Positions 1-7,453 of a stretch of 64,000 nt of DNA are shown piece by piece. Both the position numbers and the translations under genes were made by a program. Position 1 is the stretch's first letter, and each line of letters opens with the position of its first letter. Under the pieces are notes generated by a model. It saw nothing but the letters and a program-made list of their open reading frames with translations, ran no database searches and had not been told where the DNA came from. This DNA comes from DATBGS01 sp036557885 (GTDB taxonomy: Bacteria; Chloroflexota; Ktedonobacteria; Ktedonobacterales; DATBGS01), in the NCBI GenBank assembly GCA_036557885.1, contig DATBGS010000146.1, positions 62,001 through 126,000 on the forward strand, in the 5' to 3' direction.

Positions 1-83
1 ACACTGCCTCTCGCCTCCTGAGTTTGACAGCAGGGGTATGCTGTGAACAGTGAAAAGAGAGATGAACCGAGGAGGGGAAGTCT

Positions 84-1337
84 TTGGTGCGCGAGATTCG
101 GCCACTTGCTGATCATGAGTTTGAAGCGTTTGTCAGGCTGGCGGTAAATGCGTATCCTGCCTACACCATCCGAACGGATGAGGAACGGCAGCGCATGGCG
201 GGGCGTCTTCTGGAAGAAAGCCGCGACCCCACCCAGATATTCTACGGCCTCTTAGAGGAGAACGTGCTCCTGGGTGGGATGAAGCACCTTGATTTCACGA
301 TGAACCTGCATGGCACCCAGACACTTGTTGCCGGTATAGCCGAAGTCGCGGTTGATCTGTTGCGAAAGAAGGAACATGTCGCCCGCGATCTGGTGCTGTT
401 CTTTCTGGAGCACGCCAGAGCCAACGGAGCGGCCCTTGCATTGCTCTACCCATTCCGCCCCGATTTCTACAAGCAGATGGGCTTCGGCTATGGGACCAAA
501 ATCAATGAGTATCGGGTTTCTCCGGCCAATTTCCCGAAAGGGCCTTCAAAACGGCAGGTGGTCTGGACATCGCCCACAGACGCCGCTCTTTTGCTCAGAT
601 GCTATCAGCGCTACCAGGCGCGCACGCATGGGGTTATTCAGCGCTCGGAAGCCGAGTTCACGCGCCTGCTCGCGCATCCTGAGAAGCGCGTAGTCGCATA
701 TAGGGATGCTGGGGCTATCAAGGGGTATCTCGTCTTCAGCTTTCGTCGCCACGACCAGGGCAATTTTCTGATCAACGACCTGCATGTGGACGAGCTTGTC
801 TATGAGACGCGCGAGGCGCTGAGCCAATTGCTCACGTTTCTCCAGAGCCAGGCAGATCAGGTGCGGGCGGTGGTCATTCGGACCCAGGAGGAAGCGTTCC
901 ATCATCTGCTGCTTGATCCACGCAATGGCTCAGAGCTATTGATCCCCTCTGTCTATCATCCCAGCAATGTTCAGGGGGTGGGATTGATGTATCGGGTGCT
1001 GGATACACGCGGCATCTTTGAGCAGTTGCGCGAGCATTCCTTCGGGGGCGTAAACTGTCGGGTGAAGATCACGCTTGTGGATAGCTTCTTTCCCTCCAAT
1101 GCCGGAAGTCTGGTGGTACAGTTTGCTGAGGGACGGCCAACGCTCAGCGAGGACGAACGCCACGATGTGGAGATTCGGCTGGAGGTCGCGGAGTTCTCTT
1201 CGCTGCTGCTGGGGGTGGTGAACTTTCAGAGCCTGTATCGCTATCATCTGGCAGACATTTCAGACCCTGGCTACCTCGAAACAATCAATCGCCTGTTCTA
1301 CACTCCAGAGAAACCCATCTGCCTGACGGCATTTTAG
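84..1337 (+). CDS. Eis-like GNAT N-acetyltransferase with C-terminal SCP2-like domain
   Basis: A protein of about 417 residues with the layout of the Eis family: an N-terminal GNAT fold (about residues 1-150, with the typical segment around GFGYGTKINEYRV), a second GNAT-like half, and a C-terminal sterol-carrier-like domain (about 300-417). It ends in Phe, as Eis proteins do, where the terminal carboxylate is thought to take part in catalysis. Family members acetylate amines such as aminoglycosides or lysines with acetyl-CoA; the substrate here is unknown. A strong AGGAGG site at 70-75 precedes a TTG at 84 and a GTG at 87, either of which could be the start. It converges on metX with an 11-base gap. 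Confidence 0.85.
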   Translation: MVREIRPLADHEFEAFVRLAVNAYPAYTIRTDEERQRMAGRLLEESRDPTQIFYGLLEENVLLGGMKHLDFTMNLHGTQTLVAGIAEVAVDLLRKKEHVARDLVLFFLEHARANGAALALLYPFRPDFYKQMGFGYGTKINEYRVSPANFPKGPSKRQVVWTSPTDAALLLRCYQRYQARTHGVIQRSEAEFTRLLAHPEKRVVAYRDAGAIKGYLVFSFRRHDQGNFLINDLHVDELVYETREALSQLLTFLQSQADQVRAVVIRTQEEAFHHLLLDPRNGSELLIPSVYHPSNVQGVGLMYRVLDTRGIFEQLREHSFGGVNCRVKITLVDSFFPSNAGSLVVQFAEGRPTLSEDERHDVEIRLEVAEFSSLLLGVVNFQSLYRYHLADISDPGYLETINRLFYTPEKPICLTAF

Positions 1338-1348
1338 GCGCCATTCTC

Positions 1349-2446
1349 TTAAGGAGCCAGAAAAGGCCGCAGCATCGCGTCTAACTGGTCCCATTCCTTG
1401 AGGAAGGCATCGTGGCCGTGTGGCGAGCGAATTTCGGCGTAGCGCGCTCGCCCACCTGCATCGCTGATGCCTCTGGCAAGCGCCCCGACCTGACGCGCGG
1501 GATAGAGCCAGTCCGTTTCCATGCCCACCGCCAGCACCTCTGCCTGGATGCGCGCGAAAGCCACCGCATCGGACCCACGCTCAGGCCCCTCTGCGGCGTT
1601 GTAGCGGTCCATCGCGCTCGAAAGATACAGATAGGTATTGGCGTCAAAGCGGCGCACCAGCTTCTCTGCCTGGTGTTGAAGATAGGTTTCCACATCCAGA
1701 CGCGGCCCGAAGACAGGCCAGGTGCTGGGGCGCGCGGCGGGCCGCCGCCCAAAACGCGCTTCTAATCCCTCCGCGCTGGTGTAGGTCAGCATGGCGAGCA
1801 TGCGCGCGATGCCCAGACCTGCCGCCGGTCCTTCGCCAGGCGGGTAGCGTCCGTTTTGCCAGGCGGGGTCGGCCATGATCGCCTGGCGCGCGATGTCGTC
1901 TATCGCCAGTCCTTGAGTTGAAAGGCGCGGCGCCGCGCCAATCACAATGGCCCGCGCTACAACGGATGGAAACGCAATCGCCCATTCCAGCGCCTGCAAC
2001 CCGCCCAGCGAGCCACCCGCAACAGCAGCCAGGCGCTGAATGCCAAGATGCTCCACAAGCGCGCGCTGCGCTCGCACCATATCGCCCACGCTGACGAGGG
2101 GAAAACGCAGGCGATAGGGCAGCCCGTCGTCGGGGTGAGGGCTGGTGGGGCCGGTGCTGCCGTAGCAGCCGCCCAGGATGTTTGAGCAGATAACAAAGAA
2201 GCGCTCGGTATCAAAGACGCGCCCCGGCCCAATCACAGGATTCCACCAGCCCGCGCGGGCATCATCTGGCGCCTCAGCATCGTAGACATGCGCGTCTCCG
2301 GTCAGCGCGTGGCACAGCAGAACGGCATTATCTGCTGTGGCAGAAAGCTGGCCCCAGGTTTCATAGGCAATGGTCACTGGCGCCAGGCATGTTCCATCAT
2401 CGAGTGGGAGGCTGGCAATCGTCATGGTTTCGCGCTTGTTGGGCAT
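1349..2446 (-). CDS. metX: Homoserine O-acetyltransferase
   Basis: An alpha/beta hydrolase of 365 residues that transfers acetyl from acetyl-CoA to homoserine, the entry step of the acetylhomoserine route to methionine. Visible signatures are HALTGDAHV, GWWNPVIGPGRVFDT and the nucleophile elbow GGSLGG (Ser146); Asp312 (in DWLYP) and His345 (in SPHGHDAF) complete the triad. An ATG 15 bases upstream is in frame, but GAGGACGAGC sits correctly before the ATG at 2446, so this start is preferred. Transcription comes from a promoter at 2687-2716 through a SAM-I riboswitch and terminator. Some MetX-like enzymes use succinyl-CoA, which the sequence does not exclude. Confidence 0.92.
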   Translation of the reverse strand: MPNKRETMTIASLPLDDGTCLAPVTIAYETWGQLSATADNAVLLCHALTGDAHVYDAEAPDDARAGWWNPVIGPGRVFDTERFFVICSNILGGCYGSTGPTSPHPDDGLPYRLRFPLVSVGDMVRAQRALVEHLGIQRLAAVAGGSLGGLQALEWAIAFPSVVARAIVIGAAPRLSTQGLAIDDIARQAIMADPAWQNGRYPPGEGPAAGLGIARMLAMLTYTSAEGLEARFGRRPAARPSTWPVFGPRLDVETYLQHQAEKLVRRFDANTYLYLSSAMDRYNAAEGPERGSDAVAFARIQAEVLAVGMETDWLYPARQVGALARGISDAGGRARYAEIRSPHGHDAFLKEWDQLDAMLRPFLAP

Positions 2447-2482
2447 GCTCGTCCTCATCATGCGTGTTCAGGCGTATACACA

Positions 2483-2517
2483 CAAAAAACACCCTCAACC
2501 CGCGAAAGGCTGAGGGC
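2483..2517 (-). terminator. Rho-independent terminator of the SAM riboswitch
   Basis: On the minus strand CCCTCAGCC pairs with GGTTGAGGG across a short CTTTCGCG-type loop, followed by a run of U (GTGTTTTTTGTG). It lies between the SAM-I aptamer and the metX start, where the expression platform is expected. Confidence 0.85.
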
Positions 2518-2555
2518 GGAAAGGTCAGGGAGAATGCTCCTGCGCTGTCTTTCCC

Positions 2556-2663
2556 CTCTCATCTCGCGGTAGCTACCGCCGGAGTTTGCACCGTTCCCGC
2601 GTCATTGTGGGTGGTTGCCAGGCTTCGTCGGGCCTTTTCCCCTCAGCCTATCTTGATAAGAGT
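2556..2663 (-). promoter_or_regulatory. SAM-I riboswitch aptamer controlling metX
   Basis: Read on the minus strand the element opens with CTCTTATCAAGATAGGCTGA, then GGGAAAAGGCCCGACGAAGC and CTGGCAACC, which are the core conserved blocks of SAM-I (S-box) RNAs. P1 is formed exactly by CTCTTATC (2656-2663) with GATGAGAG (2556-2563). The aptamer is about 108 nt. When SAM binds, the downstream terminator at 2483-2517 should form and stop metX transcription. It serves only the minus-strand gene metX, not the divergent metY. Confidence 0.95.
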
Positions 2664-2686
2664 GGGCAATCGTTTCGTTGCTCTAA

Positions 2687-2716
2687 ACTATAGAGAAAAC
2701 CAGGGCTTCTTGTCAA
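2687..2716 (-). promoter_or_regulatory. Sigma-A type promoter of the metX leader
   Basis: A perfect TTGACA (-35, 2711-2716) is followed after 18 bases by TATAGT (-10, 2687-2692). Transcription would start about 15-20 bases before the riboswitch P1 helix. The T-box leader at 36 kb has the same hexamers and spacing. Confidence 0.8.
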
Positions 2717-2800
2717 GGCTCGGAGGCGGGGCGGCGTAGCCGCTTTCTTTCCTGGTAAAATACTCCAGAAGGCTTGTCATTGGAGAAGGAGTTTCACCCC

Positions 2801-4159
2801 ATGCCAGAAATTGATGGCGATCACCTCTTTGGCTTCGATACGCTTGCCGTGCACGCTGGGCAGCGGCCTGACCCGGCGACGGGAGCGCGAGCCGTGCCCA
2901 TTTATCAGACGACCTCGTATGTCTTTGATGATACCGATCATGCCGCGCATCTGTTTGCGCTGCAACGCTTTGGGAATATTTATACGCGCATCATGAACCC
3001 CACCACAGCGGCCTTTGAGGAGCGCATTGCCGCGCTGGAGGGTGGGACTGGAGCGGTAGCTACCTCATCTGGCATGGCCGGGCAGATGGTGACGATGATG
3101 ACGCTGCTGCGCCCTGGCGATGAGATTGTGTCCTCTAGCAGTCTGTATGGTGGCACGCATACACAGTTTGATCTGACGCTGCGCACCTGGGGCATTCAGA
3201 CGACGTTTGTTGATAGCACTGACCCAGAAAATTATCGCCGCGCCATCACACCACGCACGCGCGTGCTCTACGGCGAAACCATCGGCAACCCGCGCGGGGA
3301 TGTGCTCGACATCCAGGCAGTTGCCGATATTGCGCACGAGGCGGGCATCCCGCTGGTGGTGGATAACACCTTTGCCACGCCGTACCTGTGCCGCCCAATC
3401 GCCTATGGGACGGATATTGTCGTGCATTCCGCCACCAAGTTTATCGGCGGGCATGGCACTTCCATCGCGGGCGTGCTGGTGGAGTCGGGCAAGTTCCCCT
3501 GGGATAACGGCAAGTTTCCGCATATTGTGGACCCTTCGCCTGGGTATCATGGCGTGCGCTTTTACGAGACGTTTGGCGATTTCGCTTTTGTGATGAAGGC
3601 CCGCGTGGAGACGGTGCGCGATATGGGGCCGTGTATCAGCCCGTTTAATTCGTTCTTGCTGCTGCAAGGCTTGGAGACGCTTTCGCTGCGCATGGAGCGG
3701 CACTGCCAGAACGCGCTCAAAGTGGCGCAGTTTCTCAAGGCGCATCCTGCCGTCAGTTGGGTGCGCTATCCAGGGCTGCCAGATGACCCCTCGCATGAGC
3801 TGGCGCGGCGCTACCTGCCACGCGGAACCGGCGCTATCTTCACCTTTGGCGTCAAAGGCGGCTATGAGGCGGGCAAAGCGGTAATCAACAATGTAAAGTT
3901 GTTCTCGCATCTGGCGAACGTTGGCGACGCGCGCAGCCTGATTATCCATCCTGCCAGCACCACGCATCAGCAGCTTTCGGAAGAGGACCAACTGGCGGGC
4001 GGCGTGACCCCTGATCTGATTCGGGTTTCGATTGGCATTGAGGATATTGAAGATATTCTGTGGGACTTGGACCAGGCGCTGCGCCAGGCATCAGCGACGG
4101 TGCAGGTGGCAGCAGGGCAGGACGGTCTGGCGCAAGCAGCGAAAGGGGGCGCGGCATGA
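2801..4159 (+). CDS. metY: O-acetylhomoserine sulfhydrylase (Cys/Met metabolism PLP enzyme)
   Basis: A PLP-dependent enzyme of 452 residues that makes homocysteine from O-acetylhomoserine and sulfide, taking the product of metX. The PLP lysine is Lys213 in HSATKFIGGHG; other family blocks are YTRIMNPTT, SSSLYGGT and VVDNTFATPYL, and HPASTTHQQLS near the C terminus. Length and the extended middle region fit the sulfhydrylase rather than the cystathionine synthase subgroup. A TTG lies further upstream at 2774, but GGAGAAGGAG at 2781-2790 places the start at the ATG at 2801. Its stop overlaps the next gene's start by ATGA, so the two are co-translated. Confidence 0.92.
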   Translation: MPEIDGDHLFGFDTLAVHAGQRPDPATGARAVPIYQTTSYVFDDTDHAAHLFALQRFGNIYTRIMNPTTAAFEERIAALEGGTGAVATSSGMAGQMVTMMTLLRPGDEIVSSSSLYGGTHTQFDLTLRTWGIQTTFVDSTDPENYRRAITPRTRVLYGETIGNPRGDVLDIQAVADIAHEAGIPLVVDNTFATPYLCRPIAYGTDIVVHSATKFIGGHGTSIAGVLVESGKFPWDNGKFPHIVDPSPGYHGVRFYETFGDFAFVMKARVETVRDMGPCISPFNSFLLLQGLETLSLRMERHCQNALKVAQFLKAHPAVSWVRYPGLPDDPSHELARRYLPRGTGAIFTFGVKGGYEAGKAVINNVKLFSHLANVGDARSLIIHPASTTHQQLSEEDQLAGGVTPDLIRVSIGIEDIEDILWDLDQALRQASATVQVAAGQDGLAQAAKGGAA

Positions 4160-4692
4160 GCACCACTCAACAGAAACGCGCCAGCCTCACGCCAGATATG
4201 TACGGGCGGCTTCAGTTGTTGCAGCAGTATCATCATATTGCCATCGTGGGCATCTCGGCAGACCAGTATCGCCCCAGTCATTTTGTGGCGATCTATATGC
4301 TGGCAGAGGGCTATGATATTGTGCTGGTGAACCCGCGCTATGTCGGCCAGACCATCCTTGGCAAGCGCGTCTATGCGTCCCTGACCGAGGCCAAAGCAGC
4401 GGGCGAGACAATTGAGATTGTGGATGTGTTTCGCAAGCCCGAAGACATCCTGCCGATTGCCGAGGAAGCGATACAGGTTGGGGCCAGGGTGTTGTGGCTG
4501 CAACTGGGCATTCGCAACGATGAGGCGGGCAAGCGTGCGAGGGAAGGCGGGCTGGAGTTTGTGCAGGATAGATGTGTCAAGATGGAGCACGCCAGGTTCT
4601 TTGGCGGGCTGCATACGGTTGGCCTGAATACGGGGGTCATTCTGGCGCGTAAGCTGGCAGCCGTTGATGGGTCTCCCAAAACGCATACGTAG
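4156..4692 (+). CDS. CoA-binding domain protein (YccU-type)
   Basis: A Rossmann-fold protein of 178 residues of the CoA-binding family: the segment HHIAIVGISADQYRPSHFV followed by GYDIVLVNPRYVGQTILGKR is the family hallmark, and the C-terminal half carries GARVLWLQLGIRNDEA. Such proteins often sit beside metY in bacteria. A role in the sulfhydrylase reaction or in CoA sensing is suggested by that link but not proven. The start is the ATG in the ATGA overlap with metY, behind AAAGGGGGC. Confidence 0.85.
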   Translation: MSTTQQKRASLTPDMYGRLQLLQQYHHIAIVGISADQYRPSHFVAIYMLAEGYDIVLVNPRYVGQTILGKRVYASLTEAKAAGETIEIVDVFRKPEDILPIAEEAIQVGARVLWLQLGIRNDEAGKRAREGGLEFVQDRCVKMEHARFFGGLHTVGLNTGVILARKLAAVDGSPKTHT

Positions 4693-4715
4693 CATGCAAC
4701 GGTTCTTCTGAGCGC

Positions 4716-4767
4716 TGACTCGTCGGTCAGAATATGACTCGCCAGTCAGAATATGACTGGTGCGTCA
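4716..4767. promoter_or_regulatory. Three tandem TetR-like operators
   Basis: Three copies of TGAC-N6-GTCA lie at 4716-4729, 4735-4748 and 4754-4767, spaced exactly 19 bases apart and joined by the same GAATA or AGAATAT linker. The dyads resemble operators bound by TetR-family dimers. The even spacing puts neighbouring sites nearly two helix turns apart. No TetR gene is visible in the window, so the regulator and target are unknown; the closest downstream genes are a doubtful ORF at 4941 and the TadE-like gene at 5494. Confidence 0.6.
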
Positions 4768-4940
4768 AAAAGTGAGCAAAGGCTGAGCGGGTTGTTGAGG
4801 GCTGCGGCAAACAGGGCAGTACACTGATTTTTGCGGTACTATTCCCTCTGTAGCCAACGATACAGAACATTGGCTTCTATGCGGGTATTCTTGAAAAGGA
4901 GCATGACGCTTCTGGAGAAGAGGTCAGCCGATCCTGAAGG

Positions 4941-5303
4941 ATGAACGGGCCACAGATGGATCTTCGCCCGTTGCCCCAGACCGCTGACCTTCCCATCCTT
5001 GTATTTCAGCCTGCATGGATGCAGGATACCCGCGAGCGTTGCCGAGAGATCATCCGTAAAGCGGTGGGCACCCGGCTGGCGAGATCACTCGATGAGAGGG
5101 AACCTCCAGCGCTCCAGTGTGGCATCTCAACGCTGCACTGGAGCGCTGGAGGTTTGATTTTTAGGATATATGCCCGCGCTCATGGCAAACTTTTAGCATC
5201 TGCATCAGCCCTTCTCCTGGCTCCCCCGCTCAATGCACTCGCTGACGCCTCCTTGCTTCTAGTCCCCACGTGTCCTCCTGAACCCGCAAGAGGGATTGAA
5301 TAA
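4941..5303 (+). CDS. Doubtful small ORF in the 4.7-5.5 kb gap
   Basis: An open frame of 120 codons in an otherwise gene-free stretch (4693-5493). I do not recognise the product. Its start overlaps the stop of a 13-codon ORF at 4902 that has its own GGAG site, which could mean translational coupling. Against a real gene, a perfect 19-bp inverted repeat (5101-5154) runs through its middle and the C-terminal third has a low-complexity Leu/Ala composition. It may be a decayed gene or chance. Confidence 0.2.
   Translation: MNGPQMDLRPLPQTADLPILVFQPAWMQDTRERCREIIRKAVGTRLARSLDEREPPALQCGISTLHWSAGGLIFRIYARAHGKLLASASALLLAPPLNALADASLLLVPTCPPEPARGIE
5101..5154. repeat. Perfect 19-bp inverted repeat, terminator-like
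   Basis: AACCTCCAGCGCTCCAGTG (5101-5119) is repeated exactly in inverse at 5136-5154 across a 16-base loop, and TGATTTTTAGG follows on the plus strand. It could be a strong terminator, or the mark of a small mobile element. Confidence 0.75.
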
Positions 5304-5378
5304 TCGTCTTGTGTTACATGCTCGCTGATCTACTCGTTACATGAGTGGCGACTCCGAGTAGACACAACGACGGGAAAG

Positions 5379-5427
5379 GCAAATTCCCACCATAACGTCT
5401 ACCCAGGCAAAGGGTGATGGAATTTGC
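5379..5427 (+). other. Hairpin in the leader of the TadE-like gene
   Basis: GCAAATTCC (5379-5387) pairs with GGAATTTGC (5419-5427), extended by CACC/GGTG, and TTTT follows. It sits about 65 bases before the GTG start at 5494. It may be a terminator or attenuator; no known riboswitch class was recognised. Confidence 0.4.
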
Positions 5428-5493
5428 TTTTGAGAGCAAGAATAAAAGCTTCGCATCTGGGGCAACCAGACGATTTGTACCAGGAGGTGTCTT

Positions 5494-7179
5494 GTGCGCA
5501 TGCAGATACGGCCTCGACAGCGGTTGGCTTCACAGCGCGGTCAAACCCTCATCATTCTGGCGTTTCTCATTACTTTTCTGCTCTTACTCCTGGGCCTGAC
5601 TATTGATACGGTTCGGTTGTATATCCTGGTTGCCGAGGCTGAGCGAACCGCTGAGGCCAGCGCCCTGGCAGGCGCACTCTATATGCCCGATTACTACAAT
5701 ACGCTCGCGCCCGATGGAGCCGATGCGGTCAATCGGGTCTGCGCTGTGGCTCAACAGAACGGGTTGACGGCGTGCCCTGCGGCGGCAGGCACAGTAGGTG
5801 TGATGCCCTCAGTGGTATCCGGCAACTCGTATGAATTACAAGTCACCGTAACGATGACGGCAGATGTCTTCTTCTTAAACTTGCTTTCGCCGAACTTTTC
5901 TACCGCGACGATCAGCCGCAGCGCCAAGGCGCAGTATCTGCCCCCTATTGCTATGGGGTCGCGCGCCTCCTATTTCGGCGACCAGGACCCAAAGGATGGG
6001 ACTCCCCAGAGTTTCTGGGCGCGTGTCAACGGTCCCTACGCGCTCAAGGAAAATGGCGATGCCTTTACCCCGATCTGGGAAGAAGGCCCGACAGACCCGA
6101 TTGCTTACCCAGATGGTGGTAGCAACTGCTATAACCGCTGGACGCCAGCCGTCTGCGGCACCAATCATCAACAGTGGCCCTCGCCTGTTTCCAATCCCGA
6201 TCAACATCAGCCCGGCTTTACCGGCGCCAAGGGCACGCGGGGGTACTCCTATGAGATTATTGTGCCTCCTGGGGCCGGCAATATTCAGGTACAGATTTAC
6301 AACCCCCCCTTCGACCCGACAGCCATAGGTAACACCGGCATTGATGATTTGGGCAGCGCGTGCAATGACCCCAGTTTTCGAGGCCCTCCCTGTAAAACCG
6401 ATGAACGAAACGAATATGCCCAGATGACCTACTCGTTGTATTCGGCGCCTCTGGAGTTTGAGCGAGCGACCGATACGCTGCTGAACACGCCCGCTGGTTT
6501 CTCGCCACCCTCGCTGGATTTACTACCGGGCGATGACACCAAGCATGGATGTACGGGTGCAACGGGGGCCTGGAACCCAGAACTGAAGCTGTGCGTTGCC
6601 ATACCTAGCTATGTGGAAAGCTGGTACACCCTCTACACCATTACCAATCCTGGCACGTACCGCTTGACTGTTGAGACGACGGGCTATTATGGTGAGCATG
6701 AATATGGCGTGAAACTGACAGACACCACCGGGAACGCTCCGCCCGCTGGAGTCCGGTTGTGGGCCTGGAATGAGATGTGCGTCTACTTCACGATCACTGG
6801 CACCGACTCCAAATTTGATCTGGGCGAGATTCCAGCCGCCTACGCGGGCAAGACGCTGAATTTCAGCCTTTTTGACCCAGGCGACGGCGGCGGCAATATC
6901 TTTTTGCGGATTCTGGACCCCAGCGGCAATGCTGTTCCCTTCCCTTCCTGGGTGAGAACAGTTACTGGCAGCGGAGGCACCGAGATAGATGCCACCAACC
7001 AATTCTATAACGGCCTCTGGCTGCATCTGCCCATTGCGATTCCGACCACCTACAACCCGTCCCCGCCCAATGATTGGTGGCAGATCGAATACTTGACGAA
7101 TGGAACCCCAAACGATACGATTTCGATTAGCATTTCGCTCAGTGGCAACCCTATCCATCTGGTTTCAGAAGTGGTATAG
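5494..7179 (+). CDS. Large TadE/TadG-like (Flp pilus-associated) secreted protein
   Basis: The 561-residue product begins with a short basic segment, RGQTL, and one long hydrophobic helix (about residues 23-45), then ERTAEASALAGALYM, which is the pattern of TadE/TadG pseudopilin-like proteins. The rest is a long extracytoplasmic part with Pro/Asn-rich segments, paired Cys residues, and beta-rich stretches such as NPGTYRLTVETTGYYGEHEY that look like pre-peptidase C-terminal or adhesin-type domains. The start is the GTG at 5494, eight bases after AGGAGG; an ATG follows two codons later. No other tad genes are adjacent; a Flp pilin lies 30 kb away. Function in pili or adhesion is inferred. Confidence 0.7.
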   Translation: MRMQIRPRQRLASQRGQTLIILAFLITFLLLLLGLTIDTVRLYILVAEAERTAEASALAGALYMPDYYNTLAPDGADAVNRVCAVAQQNGLTACPAAAGTVGVMPSVVSGNSYELQVTVTMTADVFFLNLLSPNFSTATISRSAKAQYLPPIAMGSRASYFGDQDPKDGTPQSFWARVNGPYALKENGDAFTPIWEEGPTDPIAYPDGGSNCYNRWTPAVCGTNHQQWPSPVSNPDQHQPGFTGAKGTRGYSYEIIVPPGAGNIQVQIYNPPFDPTAIGNTGIDDLGSACNDPSFRGPPCKTDERNEYAQMTYSLYSAPLEFERATDTLLNTPAGFSPPSLDLLPGDDTKHGCTGATGAWNPELKLCVAIPSYVESWYTLYTITNPGTYRLTVETTGYYGEHEYGVKLTDTTGNAPPAGVRLWAWNEMCVYFTITGTDSKFDLGEIPAAYAGKTLNFSLFDPGDGGGNIFLRILDPSGNAVPFPSWVRTVTGSGGTEIDATNQFYNGLWLHLPIAIPTTYNPSPPNDWWQIEYLTNGTPNDTISISISLSGNPIHLVSEVV

Positions 7180-7193
7180 GGGGGCTTGCCCGC

Positions 7194-7233
7194 TGGCCCT
7201 GGTTTGAATTGTGTTTCTTCAAAACCAGGGCCA
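7194..7233 (+). terminator. Hairpin after the TadE-like gene
   Basis: TGGCCCTGGTTTGAA (7194-7208) pairs with TTCAAAACCAGGGCCA (7218-7233) with one bulge. It starts 15 bases after the stop codon. There is no U tract, so intrinsic termination is likely but not certain. Confidence 0.5.
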
Positions 7234-7358
7234 GTCAATGAAGTGATTGGGTTTCAGCATGCCTCGGAACCAATCACCGGGCGGTTGTTGGGGTTTGCTA
7301 TGCAACAAAGACGCTCATGGTTTGCAAGGATGAGTTATTTTCAGCCTCCGCTCAGTTG

Positions 7359-7388
7359 TTGAGTAGAGCGTTACTTGCGATATATAAT
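7359..7388 (+). promoter_or_regulatory. Probable promoter of the 7454 histidine kinase
   Basis: TTGAGT (7359-7364) and a consensus TATAAT (7383-7388) are separated by 18 bases, about 65 bases before the kinase start. The remainder of the gap from 7180 holds only the hairpin above. Confidence 0.5.
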
Positions 7389-7453
7389 TTCACTGATCTT
7401 TATGCTGATTTATTTGCCGCCTGCCTGGTATTGAGGAGCAAGGAAGAATTGCC

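Noticed and set aside
24..52. TTGACA at 24-29 as promoter of the first gene
   Set aside because: No -10-like hexamer lies 16-19 bases downstream; the nearest TATGCT is only eight bases away.
3065..3991. A 308-codon minus-strand frame
   Set aside because: Antisense to metY, which has all PLP-enzyme motifs.
5370..5480. Cyclic-di-GMP (GEMM) riboswitch before the TadE-like gene
   Set aside because: GGCAAA occurs twice, but the conserved tetraloop, receptor and CGCAAAGCC block are not found in order.
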